Of a stretch of 64,000 bases of DNA, positions 10,959 to 24,657 are shown one piece after another (the stretch's first letter is position 1; every line of letters begins with the position of its first letter). Source of the DNA: Parus major (lineage: Eukaryota; Chordata; Aves; Passeriformes; Paridae); the NCBI RefSeq assembly GCF_001522545.3, contig NC_031771.1, positions 31,572,733 to 31,636,732 of the forward strand, given 5' to 3'. The position numbers were made by a program, and so were the translations under genes. Under the pieces are notes generated by a model that saw only the letters and a program-made list of their open reading frames with translations, was not told where the DNA came from and did not search any database.

Positions 10959-11464
10959 CCTAAACCAGTGATTCTCTAATATGCATTTTCCATTCCTCTG
11001 TCCTGTCCCAGTTTCTGAGTATTAGAAGCAAGTAATTGTTCAACCCACATAATAGTGTGAATTACCCCACTTTTACGCCTCTATTCCCATAAGAAATCTG
11101 AAAAGATGTGAGGGCTGCAATCTCAGTAAAGGGCCAATACTGACCCTTTGTTATCACTATGCACCACTAAACAAACACCAGATTGAAGAGATTCATGATG
11201 AAGGCTTGTTACCATTTTGAACTGTACTTTTGAGGAAATGTGTATCTGGATGTATTAAATAACAATCATTCAAACGCCAGTGTACAAGGCAGAACCTATA
11301 AACCAAATTAAACTTACACACAGAGATCATACTATGAAACACTAGTCCATGGAACATATATCTGTGCAATTCTAAAAGTTACATTTCAGAAAGTCTTAGC
11401 AAACTATCACAAGGATTATATAATCATGCCTAAGTATCTCTTTATTCCTTTCTTTATTGATTTC

Positions 11465-11528
11465 TTTATTCTTAATTCTATATTTATTTATATATTATAT
11501 TTTTTTATTCTTAATTCTATATTTATTT
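11465..11528. repeat. Direct duplication, 25-bp unit repeated at 39-bp spacing
   Basis: The unit tttattcttaattctatat plus tttattt occurs at 11465-11489 and again at 11504-11528 without mismatch, with an AT-rich spacer. Looks like a small local duplication. Confidence 0.85.
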
Positions 11529-14207
11529 TCAAGGTACAGGAATAATATTAAGGCTGTGAAATCAAACATTCAGAAATCAAATAATGATGAAGTGAAAGAC
11601 TTTGTCATGTAAACCCTATGCATTCTTTATGAGACCTTAGCAGAGAGGCAGATGTCCAGTCTGTACAACTAAGAGTCTGGACAAATGTACAGACTGCTTT
11701 CAAAGCTGTTACATTTAGGAATTTAGAAGACTTCTGAAAGGACTAAAGTTTCTCCTAGAAAGGCATTAGCTTCTGCTTGACTTAACAACTGACCAAAATT
11801 TAAGGTATCTGGTTAAAAATATATTCTAAGTTACCTGTCCATGTAGAATGATGACAAAGTATCAAAACAATGATGTTTTCTCTAAAAATGGTGCAATAAT
11901 TAGAATAAAAACTCTATAATAAACATTGCCAAAAAAAAGGAGTTTAGATAAAAAGACCTTCCTCAAACCATATTAAAGTTTGATACAGATAAAAGAGAAT
12001 TAGCTTCCTTCCTGGATATCTGATTGGGCCATTTTTGTGAAACTCACTGACTAACTGCTCTATTTTCTCTCCAAGAAAATGTATTATAAAATCCTCTGCA
12101 TTTTTATTTTCTCCTTGGTCCTTTAAAGATACTAATTTTTGTTACAGCTTTAAACTGTGAGATTGTCATTATCATTTCCATTTTGAAAACAAACTGTAGA
12201 TGCCATCACTGTCACCTCTCAGTTCATACAGAATTTTTAAAAGGGGTGATTTATCTCCACATATTACATTTTCTGTATATTTGTAAGGAAAAAAAATCTT
12301 ACGAGCTTTATTAGTTAAATAACTTTATACATTAAGTCAATGCACTTTTAAAGATGGCAGCTATTGTTAAAGGTTTTTTTACATTATATTTTCTAATTTA
12401 CGTCATAAGGGTTTGAAGTCAATGGACAGCAACAACCCTATGCATAGTCTCTAACATCTCTTCTGTGCAATTCCCAAAACTGAAAACTCTCACTCACACC
12501 AGTACAAGTCACAGAAAACTGAAGAGCATCAAAATTGGCTATGCAGAAAATCCTCGGGGCTGGAACCCCTTCACTGCATGTTGGAATATGACATTCATTC
12601 AATTTGTAGAACAAAGGTAAGGAAATAGTTGTTGGTCAAATATAGCTAAATGTTTTCAAAGGAGAGGTGATAACTTCTATGGGCTTTTGAGGTAATCGAC
12701 TCTGTGTTTAAAAACTCACAGACAGCATTTCCCAAGGCAAAGCTTTAGATGTTGATTCCTGAGACTCACTCACAAGACTGGTTTCAATTTAGGATTTAAA
12801 ATGCATACTCCAGGAAAATGCTACGAAAAATAGAGATAAGAATGATGTATTAGCTTGTTTATATAGATATTATATATCAGCTGATCACAAAACTGTACAA
12901 TATATTCTCATACAATAAGTACAATTGTGTCACAATAATAAAACTTTTGTGTTTGCTAATTCCTGAATACTGTGCGTTTACACATTGTAGCTGTATATGC
13001 ATTTATATTTTCAATTATATTAATATATATTATTATTATATATTTAACACATTTATTATATAGTAATTATTATTCAAATTCCATATAAAATATATCTAAA
13101 ACCTCTTCTAAACCTGCTTATATCAACACAAACTTTAACTCTCCAGTCTGTTTGGATCTGAGTGGCAACAAAGGGAATTAAACACCTTGTTGCTTGGTTT
13201 GTTTTGGTTAGACCACCCTTCTTTCTCTCCTGTTATGTAAAGAAAAACCTAGATTGGTTGGTTTTGTTGAATCCTAATCTTGCACACTAGATATGCCTCT
13301 ATTTCTATATGTACCACATGTGCAACGGTACAGTTAATCCTTTTGCAAAAAGTTTTTCAGTAACAGATTTATTGCCTAAATTCTGTGAGTTATAGCCAGG
13401 TTTCACCATTGCCCACATTTCAAAGCAAATAATACATGTATTAGATTGCCCATACAGCATCTTAGAATTTTAGTCTTGTGATAGTATTACAAAAACCTGC
13501 TCTTTCATCTGCCAGGTTCTTTGGATTTAGTCAGGTTTTGATGGCAAAGCCAGAAATTATATTCCAAACAGTCTGAAAGTGGTGTTTCCAGTAATCCATT
13601 TAGATGAATCATTGTTTCAGTGGCTCTCTCAGCTCTCTCACTCATGCTTTTAATTCTCAAATGCATAATTGCATCATTAAAAGGTAGTTGGCTTTCTAGT
13701 CTGCTTCCTCACAGATCTGCATTTTTCTCTGACTCGTCGAATATTTTGCATGGTTATCAGTGACATTTCACATTTTAAAGAATTCATTAGTTCACTGATC
13801 AATCAGTCTGACTCCCTTTTCTAATACCAGCAGGCCCATGTAAGGGCCAGAAAAATGTTGTATAAAGAACCACTGAAACTCAAATGACATCTCACTGAAC
13901 AACTACAAAATGCATGAATTTACAATGAACTGTTCCTTCTTTGATACAGAAAAACCAGTACAAGGTCCACATCTGATGCTGGAGAATTAAAGCATGGAAA
14001 AACATATCTTAGATTAACTGCATATTTTGCCTCTTTATCTTGATTCTAATCAAGATATCAAACATGACAGAAAGGAGGTGTGCTCATCTTACCATGCATT
14101 TTTCATGTTTGATGGTGAGTAGAAGCCTATCATGTTTTGTCTGAAATATATTTTTAAACAATTATTCACAAATGCCTTCTAAATGTACCAATTTGCTTCT
14201 ACAACTT

Positions 14208-14224
14208 TTTTTTTTTTTTTTTTT
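14208..14224. repeat. Poly(T) run
   Basis: An uninterrupted T homopolymer. It could be the tail of a decayed minus-strand retroposon, but no element body is recognisable beside it. Confidence 0.75.
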
Positions 14225-16596
14225 AGAAATAATCACTCTTTAGGAAAAATAAAAAGCTGGATCCTGTCTAATTAGGGACCATGTTTAACAGCTTGTTTAA
14301 CTTAAAAAAAATCTGACTGTCAATTTTTTTCCAATCCATCAGTGCCTAAGTGTCAGGATTGTACCCCATCAATGTTCAGTCATTAGCTCTGAAGATGCAA
14401 TGCCTAGAGAGAGAGAATGGATTTATCAGTTCAAGATCAGTACTCTGTCAAAATTTTAATTCTTGCTTTTGATGGAACCAGTGGATACAATTTCAAGCTC
14501 TAGAAATTTACTCCAAAATTAAGAAATACAAGCATTCTCAGTGCTGCCACACAAGTTGTCATTGCCACTGAAAGGGTCCTTCTCTCACAAGCTTGGAGGC
14601 CTACTTTGTGTCATTCCTAAAAGCACCTATTTTTAAAAATAGTTTGTTTGCTACATGATTTCTCTATAAAAGAAAATTATTAATATATTATGCAATAGTA
14701 CATTTATGTTTGAAGGACATAGACTCTTTAAACACAACCTATTTATTTGTAATTCAGAAGTACACAGAACATTTCACCCTGGGAAAAAAAATCACAGTTT
14801 TAATTTTAAAGCACTAAACGTTTGCTATTGTAGAACTCGCCACTCCCAAACTGTAAACTCAGGCAGTTGTGTTTACAACCAACATGAATCAGTTCTTTGT
14901 CTGATCTCTTTTCATTTCACAATAGAAAGTGAGAAAGAAAAAATTCTGTTATATTTTTACATGGTATAGCCTAGCATAAAACAAGTAAGTTGCTGTTGCT
15001 TATCTGTGTGATATTCACCACGTCTGCAATATTTCTGCCACCACCTTTTTCAGCACCTGTCTGTTGGCCAATCAGAAAAAAGCAAAAGGCCTGAAGTCTC
15101 TCCAACTCCAGAGAAACTATTTCCAAAAATATCCCCAAGCTAACTGTCTCCCTAATAGGAGCTACTGACTGACAAATCTCTCAGCAGTTCATTCTAAATA
15201 GCCAGCTGTGTTTTAACTTTTTTTATTTTTTTTAATTTAGTTCTACTGAAGCTAACAGCGGAAGTAATCAGCTGTTCCATGTTACTCCTTCAGCACTCAT
15301 TCCTCTTTCCAGAAGTATGGTTGTCACATTCTTGCACATTTGTGTTTGTTAGTGCTATGACTTCTGGCAGCAATACACAGCTGTCTACCCCTATCTGGCA
15401 TCAGACATGTTTTTAGGTGGCAGGTGGAGTCTTCCTACAGGCCACAGGAATACATTTGGCATAATCAAAAGACAGTGTGCAATAGCTATTACAAAGGTAA
15501 AGCAAAGTAAAGCTGTATTATGAAAAAAGCAGAAAGAGAAATAAATATTTATTTTCCTACAGATCAGCATCTCAGTTTGTTGAAAGAAGCACATTCCTTT
15601 TCAAAATTAATCCCCTAGCAGAGAAAGAAGCTTTTATCTGGTGTTGAACTTCAGCGCTGTCTGAGCCTGCTCAGATCAAACACATTTCACATGCTAAGAA
15701 GGAATACAAATACATGACTGGCTATGAATATAAACATGCAGAATATGCACTATAGGCTTGCAGCTAAAATTGATCTAATAGAGATCATTCTCCTCATGAA
15801 GAGGAAAGTCTAAATCCTAGCATATATAACATTAAAGGACAATATCTGATGCTATAAAGCATTTTTCTCACTGCCCAACTATGGGAATTTTATGATATGC
15901 GTAAGTACAAGTAGTTTTTTATATAAAAGAAAAAATCAGCTCTGTTTGAAATATTATCTTCACAGAGGTAGAGGTAACATCTGAAGTGAATAGGACTGCA
16001 GCACTTAGAATTAAGCAGTTCCATACTCCACAGGGTATAGAGGGATGAGTAACTTTTCAGATACAGCACAGGTTATAACAAGTGTAATTAATTTTAAAAT
16101 AAAAGAATTGGTGAAGTCATAATGACTATGACTAACATGCACAGCATACAGGACAAAAATCAACTGAGAGAAGAGTAACATTTAAACCATTTAAGTTAAA
16201 CAAAACTAGACAAAATTGGAGCTAAGGTCTTGTATATGGACGTCTTAAAAGAAAACTTAATTTTGAGACTAGTGTTAACTCTGCTTTGCAGAGTCAGGAC
16301 AAAAATTAGCTACCTAACATCAATGGGTTGCATTTCTTCTTACAAACAGCTTGTTTAAGTTAGAGCGTTACTTTTGCGACACGGATTTTTCACTAGAGTG
16401 TTTTAAATCTACTTTATTTCCCTTCTTTTCTTTAGAAAATTATGTAAGACTACAGTGAGCAAATACAGCTTACATTTCTTGAATTTATCATATAATTTGA
16501 AATCTTTACATGCTAGACTATACAATCTCGATTACATTGCCATGTGCTACACTGACTAATTCTATTCTTTCTATCCTTTCTATCCTTTTCTTTTAG

Positions 16597-16741
16597 TGCA
16601 GAGTCTGGCCAGGGAGCGAGGCAGGCTCAGAACCCAGTGTGTCGTGGTGACATGGCCATGAAGGGAGTCTGATAAACACAGGGCCTGGCAAGAGGCACAG
16701 ACAGACAGCACTGCCTTTCCCAGGGCACTGCCTGCACACAG
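16597..16741 (+). other. Possible untranslated exon with acceptor and donor
   Basis: A GC-richer 145-base block is preceded by a long pyrimidine tract of CTTT/CTAT units ending in ...CTTTTCTTTTAG (AG at 16595-16596) and followed by CACACAG|GTAACA (GT at 16742-16743). It has the form of an internal exon. The PALLD coding exon at 23635 begins at an acceptor, so at least one 5' leader exon must lie upstream, and this block is in the right direction for that. No conserved protein is encoded. It could equally be part of an unrecognised repeat. Confidence 0.2.
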
Positions 16742-16744
16742 GTA

Positions 16745-19700
16745 ACATGGACAGAGACATCTCTGGCCTGGGCACAGTGTTTATTGGCAAAGATCAAACA
16801 GCTTTACCCTATGTGTCACCTTTGTGGTAAATCCGTGAGAGCACAGTGTGCTTCCCAGCTGCACAAGTGTATTAATCACATTGCACAGGGGTGCCAACTC
16901 CTAACAAAATTCCTTTGAAATTTTAAGAGATGCTGGGGGCACTCACTGGTCAAGTAGCTGTTTGCAAAAGTGTTCCATTATTACCTGTCCAGATAATAAA
17001 GAAGATGGCATCTTGAGACAGAATGATATTCTGAGTGTTCTAGTAGTCTTGAGATGAGGAAAGCAGAATGACAAGTTTCTCAGTATGAGGTAATTTGCCT
17101 CATCAAGACTTCAGATAGACTATCAATCTTGGACTGAGAAATTTTCATCTCTTTCCCAGTTTACAGAATAGTATTAGTTATTTAGCCTTTCTTTCTGTTT
17201 TATGGTTTCCTGTTCACAGCTGTGGTAATTCTAGAAAATTGTACTATTTTCAGGTTTATTGATGTGGTGTTACTTGCAGTCCCTCAATCTCTTTGTTGAT
17301 GAAATACTCTGTAAAAGAAGGCCAGGAGTTATTATTACTGTTCTTAGTTTAACAATTGCTGTGTTTCTTCCAGACAGATTACCAAAACAACTTCTAGCAA
17401 AAGCTAAAGGTGTATAAGCTTTCCCACTGCACTTCTAAGAAAATCCTCAGAGAAACTTGGGAAAATTGTATTTGAATACCATTGACACTGCTTGCTACAT
17501 TTGATACTTTCATACATATATGACAAGTAGGTACTTCCAATGCTCTCTATGAAAACATAGACTAGCTCTAGCTATGAAAAAAAAATCAATTTACTATGCA
17601 TTTACAAGCACAATTAGATATTTTTGTGCATACTGAGGGAAAAGTAAAGAACAAAACACGTATGGCATCAAACTACAGCAAGACATTGACCCAGTCTGTT
17701 TAAGCACAGGCAACCAGATTATTTTTTTGCTCTTTCAAAGGTGGAAAAAAATGTCTGTTAGTAACTCAAAATAACTGGAGGTTTCTGTGGCAACTGGTAA
17801 AGGAGGTTGTATCTCTCTCTGCTACTTAAAGTAGAAGCAGATCTTAGAGATTTCTATTTGAAGTTTGCATACTGGTGTTTGACTTCAGGTCTTGGAAAGG
17901 AGATTGCCTATCTACTTGTATTTGACTCTGTTGCTATTTAGAGTAAGATACAAAATAACAAGGACCATAACAGAGGTGTTCTGCTTTCTCAGGTAAGTAC
18001 ATTAATCATTAGGGTAAAGAGCTTATTACTGTATTTTGCTTTTACTCAATTAACGATGAAAATCTTTTGCATTATGTAACATCTTCATAAGATGGAAAAC
18101 TTGCACAACCAGAATAGTTTTATGGTTTTTGGCATGAGATTTGGAATGACTCGAGCTGACTAGTGTTAGAAACTATTATTAAGGTTTCAGGAAAACTGCA
18201 GCTGTGTTCCATCCAATCTACTGGTAGTGAAAACTGTTATCTCCATGAGTTCTGTTTATCAGCTGAATTTTCCATAATACTGCAATAGGAATAGAGTAAG
18301 CATATTATCTATATATCTCTAATCTTGTTTGATGCTATTATTAATTTTAAAATATTATATGCAAATGCTAAATTGCTACATCATTGCAATATTAAAGCAT
18401 GTTTATCTTGCAAAATGTGTAACTACTCCAAAGTTTCAGTCTGTTTGCCATTTTTTATAGTGTTATAGTGCTTTTACTACTTTTATAATGAAGAATACAC
18501 ATTTTTTTTGCAATAAAAATGGAAGTTCTTGATTCCAAAATATTCAGTACAGATTAAAGGATATAAGCATGCCCTAAATTATAGAATAAAAATGTTCGGA
18601 AAATTTATTCATGGCCTAATAGAGCTGTATAAAACCTTGCCCTGTTAAGTTTTCAAGTTACGAAGAATATTTCATTAACAGTTGTAGAGGAGTTAATTGA
18701 ACACAAATGTTTTACTTTCTGGGTAAATGTTTCTATCATGCTGTACAAAAAGTATTGGGGCATACTTGATTTACACACAACAATACTTTATTTGTATTCA
18801 AAAAGCTAAATTTATTTTAAAATATCTCTGCAGGTATCTACTAGCAGATATATTTTCTTCCCAGAAGTGAAAATTTAAATACATAATTGCAAGAACCAGG
18901 ATTTCATCCACCCACTCCCTGCAGAAAATGCTGAAGATAGCCCAAGGCAGCTTGTTGCTGTTTATATGCAGGCTATTTTTGACTCCCATTCCAAGGTGGC
19001 AAAACGCATTTAGTGGAGAAGCTGGGTGCCTGAAAAAGGACCTTGATTTTACTTTGTGGGGTGACTGCTTAAAAATTAGAGATACAGTGGTTAACTCTTG
19101 GATAACCAGCTCCTTCTTTGTGCACAGTTTTCGGCTTGAAATTTTTAGAATCATAGTTCTGTTCTAATTTGCCAAGCTGAAATCACTATAAAATGACCTG
19201 AAATAAAATCCTTTTAATTAATTTCATTACAGCATTGTAAGGATCTCAAGCTGCAAAAATGGTGTTTGTGTACATTGTGAAGTATTCCCAGTCCAGCAGT
19301 AAATCTGTTCAAGCTGTGATTAGGGGACAGTAATTGCCTGCATGAAGATGCCAAGATGCTCTATCACCCACTGAAATACAATGTGTACTTTGGTACTGGC
19401 ACTTGTTAGTACATAAAGATGGTCTGGATCCTCTTGGGAGCTCTGAGTCTCCTGTGCGCTTCTGTCACAACAGTACATGTACTGCACTCCATTGTTGCCA
19501 AGGAACAAATTTTAGTAAAAAAGGCAAGGCAATATCTAGAAGACCTTGAGCTAAGAGCAAATGCCAGTATACAAAATAATTTCAAATCTGAGAGCAGATA
19601 TAATGGATGCTGGCAGAAGGGACGGAGGACTGTAACATCTCTTTGGAGCTATAATTTCTTCTATCCCCTCTGGAGCATGTGACTCCCAATAGGTTGCAAT

Positions 19701-22700
19701 CTGGCAGAAACCATGTTGCCCACACATTGCTTTTATTTCTGGAAACTATGTGATAAAGTCTGTAGATTAAACCAACAGCCTTCATGTTTACTTCTTCCTT
19801 CCACTGAGTTTTAACAGAAATTATGTGCTTGAAAAAGTGCTTCTGGACAGATTTTTTCCCCTGGGACTAAAGTCTCACAGGAGGTTTAATGAGGTGAAAG
19901 TACTTTCTTAGCAGAGACAGTAAGGGAGAATTGGCTATTACACATTATGCTCTACAACACTATATAGAAACTAAAAATGTATTTTGATTGTTTCAGTGTT
20001 AATGCGTGTATCGGAGTTGTGATTTTTAAAGCCCATGCTTTCCAGGGATTTTTTGTGTATTTTATGAGGGAGATACTTCTTTTCTGATTACAGAATTATT
20101 TCAATTGAGATGTGAAATTCAGTAAGTTAATTTATTCATACAGTGTGGTATATAGTTACAGATTAATAACTATCAATTATTACAAAATTTGCCATATTTC
20201 TGCTCGTAACTCCAAAAATGTTGAGTCTTTTCCAACCTGAATGATTCTAATTTTTTATTTTGTACAAGATTTTAAGGTACACAAGGAAGCTATTGATTTT
20301 AAACTATTCTTAGTAGAAAAAGGCAACTATTTTATTATCATGAAAATAATTCTGTTTAAAAAATTAAAAATCTACTACCATAAAATGCTATAAAAAGGGA
20401 ATGGCTAACTTCTCTGAATTTCTGAGTTGTAAGCACACAGAACTTTGTGCCACTTCCAGGCCTAACGTTGCTTCTGCTGGAATTCCAGATAGTGGCAGTC
20501 TGCTGAAACATGAGTTCAGTTACCAAATATAGCTGAGTGGGGTACGAATTTCATAGTCGCAGAGGACGGATGTAACGCGCAGGCCACAGTCTTCTCGACT
20601 AAGGACCAAGAAAGCTGTAGTGAAGAGCTGGAGCAACTTTAAGCCTATTCAGATAGAGAAGGAGAAAAACAACTTTACCTACTATTAATTATACTTGAAC
20701 TCTTCATATTGAACTGCTCATTGTAAGATCTGGTTTATATTTTCTGCTAAATGTAATTGTTGCATTTGTGGAGTATTTTTGCAGGATTTCAAAATTCAGA
20801 GAAAAACTATGTGCTTTTTTGTTTTAAAAAATCTTACTCAATACATTTCATCCTTCATATGATTCTTTTGAAGAGACAGGCTTTTGGCAATGTTAAGTAA
20901 TAATTTTTTATTTGGCAGGTTCTGAAAATTTAGGGTGTTTATATTTTTCTTGAAATGAGTCCTTTAATTTTCCATGTTTTTCAGTATTTTACTATATATC
21001 TTTTCAAAACCTTAATTTGATTGATTACTCTGTTTTTTCTGAAATTATTGTAATCCAGTACATTTCAAATTTAATATTTACCATATGATTCTTTTGAGCA
21101 TCTGTATTAGGTTTTGAATAAGTATTTAAACTTCATGATAAAAAAATGTGATTTTACTTGGGCATAATTTTTAAATATATACAAGTAGGACCCCATAAAT
21201 AGTCTTTATGTAATAATGTTGACAGTACAGTGTTTACCTGCATGCAACATTGTATTTTATGCTTGTGTCTTTAAATGATACAGTATATGGCTTTGCAGGT
21301 TACCTAATGAGTAAAGATGATGAAAACTGTTATAAATACATTCTAGTCTAACTTGGAGAAGCTAGAAATAGCATTCAAAATTTCTAATTATGATCTTATA
21401 AGCTACTTGATAGGGTTAGTGATACTTAACCTCCAATTCACTGTGGTAACAAGTTTCACTAAAATAATAGCGAGTTTATGTATTACAGTATGGCTGAAAA
21501 AGGTCTTTCTCCTGGAAGCTTCTATTCAGCTTCCTAAAGCTAAACACACAAATCCATTTTCAGGCACCTTCTCACCAAGAAGGCTTATCAGCATTAGAAA
21601 TTGCCGATAAACCAGCACGTTTAAATCCATCAGCTTTATCTAAATATCCAGGTATAGACTGATTCAGCTAAATTTAGACACCATACTTTGAAAATTACAA
21701 TGTATGTAGCCATTATATTTTTCTAATGACAAAGCTGAGTATTGGTAAGAATTATGTTAATTCATAATATATTAATTTTAATCATCATGTTGGGTGGCTA
21801 ACAATAAGTAAAATTGTCCTCCTAGCCATGAAACAGCTCATTGAAACATTAGAGCAGCTCGGTGTTGGAAGTCAGGGAACTTAATCTGCGTATGTAATGT
21901 GTCACTTTGAGATGTGAACAAGCTAAGAACCAGTGTGCGTCAGATTTAAACAAAGATATAATTTGAAGGACGCATATTTACATGTTGTCTAAATAACACC
22001 TTTGTTCATTTGATTACAAAGTTTTAAAAAATAACTAAGATTAGAGAAGCAGAAACTCAGCAGGTTTAACCCTTATTTTCCTGGCATTCATCCAGTTTAT
22101 GCCTGAACAGCTGAGCCTCTAGACCAACTGTTTGCTGGGCTTCTCAGATTCTTTCTTTAAAGCTGTTATGTGGCAGTCACTTATACTGTATATACTTTTT
22201 TAGATTTTGTTGACAAGAGATTGAAATGGTTGCTGAATTTGTTGCCTTGTAAATACAGATAACAGGAAAGGAAGACGTAATACCAGAAAATAATAAACAT
22301 CCCTGAATTCTATAAAAACATATATCAAATCCTAAATGCTTTGGGTTTCTTATATTTCTCTTTTATGCGTTGAGTTGTAATCTGTTGGCAAGAAAACAGG
22401 CATATCAAGAGATACATATGCTAAGCCAAGAATTCTAATAATCTATCAGTCATTTAATGACTACATGCTGGGTAAGCCCTGGTTTAGTGACTAAAGGTAA
22501 TTGGAGCCTGCACAGCTGATGTAAAATACATCCGAGTGCATTGCATGATTGTCAAGCCATTTCTCCACTATCAATAGAGAATTAAAGGAAAATGTATTTT
22601 TAAAATCTTATGTAAAAAAATTTTCTTGTAGAAATTTTTGTTAGAAGAAGAGAATTTTCCAGGATAATTAAAACCACTGATCTTCAACTTAATTAAATGC

Positions 22701-23634
22701 TCTGCAGAAACAATAATTATGTTCCAGAAAACACCAGCCACAATCTAGTGACCAGTTGGTAAAATACATTTCAACAAGGGAATTTTCTGTCCAGCCCCTC
22801 TCTGGAGGAAAGTGTGGTTTCCTTGATGTCTTGTTTCTTGCTGACTTTAAAGAAAGTGCTCATCCTAATTCTGAAGTCATGTTGGGAAGCTGGAGAGGTA
22901 TAAGTGCTTCTTTGCTTTGTGAAACTGGTACAAAATATACATTATACACTTCTATTGTGCTGGTTGATATATAGGTTTTGAAATCTATTTCTTCAGTGCT
23001 TTACTTTTAGCATATGGTAGCTTGATATTTTATTTTTCAGTGTTCAGGAAAGTGCTACTAAGTTGGTAACAAGTTAAAAATGCTAGCACAATAATTAAAA
23101 TAATATTAAATACATTATCAACGTTAAGCAGAAAGGATGATTTGGAATTTCTAATCCAAATCTCCTTGTGTGTATCCTCATAATGGTTTCAGCTTGGACA
23201 CTTCTCTCAGAATTTGATGGTTTATTGTCTGGAAGACAATGTTATGGGAAAAAGGAAAGTAAATATATTCCAAATATCTTCATAAGGCTAAAACCAGGAA
23301 AAAAAAAAAAGCATTATAGAACTGATGCAAAATAACTAATCAGATGTGAAATAACAGCATGTATACATATTGGTCCAGTGGAATCAAGATTATGCTAGGC
23401 AATATACAGACAAAGTATACTTCATACTTCTGGGGGAAGATTAATTAGAAAATTGATTCCTAAGTGCTCTCATTTCCACCTAAACAATTTACAGTCCTGG
23501 CTCATTCTAATAGATTCCAAAGTTTATGGTATGTCATGCACCATTAGGTTCTGCTTATCTTCCAGCTTTGTGTCTAGTTTATGGGAACTAGGATATATCT
23601 TTTTTCATTAAGCATTTGTTCTTTTGTCTTCCAG
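16745..23634. other. Sequence upstream of the PALLD coding exon, no recognised gene
   Basis: Only short frames without recognisable products. A small CpG cluster occurs at about 20460-20600. If the upstream PALLD leader exon lies to the left, this is its first intron. The last 30 bases carry the polypyrimidine tract and AG acceptor used by the exon at 23635. Confidence 0.5.
23605..23634 (+). promoter_or_regulatory. PALLD: Splice acceptor of the first PALLD coding exon
   Basis: A pyrimidine-rich run (ttgttcttttgtcttccag) ends in AG at 23633-23634. Coding similarity starts downstream of it. Its presence shows that the mRNA has at least one exon further upstream, so the 200-kDa-type promoter is not at this exon. 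Confidence 0.8.
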
Positions 23635-23635
23635 G

Positions 23636-24657
23636 ATGCAAGACAGAAGCTGTGGCCAGGCATTGCCTCTTTCTTTAATGCTGAAGGAGACTTATTCTCC
23701 AGAGAAAGGTAGCAGTAAGGGATATTCTGAGAGTATGTCGGAAGCTTCATCTTACCGTGACTTTTTATGTGATTCCCTGTCAGACACGCAGAATGGTGAA
23801 TTTTCAAATGAACTTTCTGCCTTCCTTACCCAGGAAGAGATAAGTAAGAGCCTTGACATAGCTCGAGAAGCCATTGCTAATTCCATGGAGGAAGATGAGA
23901 ACACAGCTCCAGACTTAACTCATTATCTCAACACCTCTCTTTCTAGCCCTTCAGAAAACACTTCTTTCAGGGACACCGACCTGCATGAGCAAGACACTTT
24001 ACAGACACCTCAAGCAAGTCATGTTCTCCCAAGGAATCAGGAAGAGCAATCCGCTGCACCTCAGACAGAGGATAGTTTTGTCGCAGTTTCTAGGAGACAA
24101 GCAAGCACCTCACCTTTTCTACCTGCTAGTCCCAGCTTTGTCAGAAGCCTGAAATATTCAGAGAAAGGTGGTCCATGTATGCCTAAGACAAGCCCAAACT
24201 CTGAATCAACATCCCAGGGGGAAGCTCCTTTCAGGAACAAGCTGTGTGACAAAGCTGCCACATTCATAGAGGAATTATCATCAATATTTAGGCAGGCAGC
24301 AAAGACAAGAGGCCGTAGTCCTGATGGGGACTCTTCTTCTCCGGACAGTGGATACCTGTCTCCTAATAAGAAACAACCAGCTTTAAGTACCTTGGTGAAC
24401 CAGGAGTTTGACAAACCACATCAAGAGACTGAGCCTGAGGAAAAATTACCTGGAGTTCATCTGAATGAAAAATACTATTCTGGAAGGGGGAGCATCATGG
24501 AGAGCAAAATGGTCCTGTGCCGTCCCTTCATCAACATGGAAGAGCATGAACTTTCACCACCTCTATTCACTCAGAAGCTCCGGAGCCAGGAAGTTGCTGA
24601 AGGAAACAAAGTATTGCTGGAGTGCAGAGTTGCTGGCAACCCAGTCCCTGATGTCAG
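23636..24657 (+). CDS. PALLD: Palladin, first coding exon of the long isoform (N-terminus to start of first Ig domain)
   Basis: Palladin is a cytoskeletal scaffold on actin stress fibres, focal adhesions and Z-discs that binds alpha-actinin, VASP-family and other actin regulators through Pro-rich segments and Ig domains. The exon begins after a polypyrimidine-AG acceptor (AG 23633-23634) and ends at a donor, CAG|GTAAGT, with GT at 24658-24659; the last codon is split after two bases. It gives 340 complete residues from the first ATG. Palladin-specific blocks, recognised against the human protein, are SAFLTQEEISKSLDIAREAI (61-80), LCDKAATFIEELSSIF (203-218), SSSPDSGYLSP (233-243) and FTQKLRSQEVAEG (311-323), leading into the first Ig fold with its first Cys at residue 330. 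The start is uncertain. The conserved mammalian start corresponds to Met34 (ATG 23735-23737, with A at -3); the upstream ATG at 23636 would add 33 residues. The rest of the Ig domain must be in an exon beyond the window. Confidence 0.93.

Larger units (their letters stand above)
7240..16590. other. Long non-coding stretch with no recognised gene
   Basis: AT-rich sequence with only short random open frames on both strands. It holds a short perfect hairpin (9266-9295), a trinucleotide-type microsatellite (10900-10958), a local duplication (11465-11528), an AT-rich patch near 13005-13075 and a T run near 14208-14224. I see no exon with convincing splice sites and protein similarity. Confidence 0.6.
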
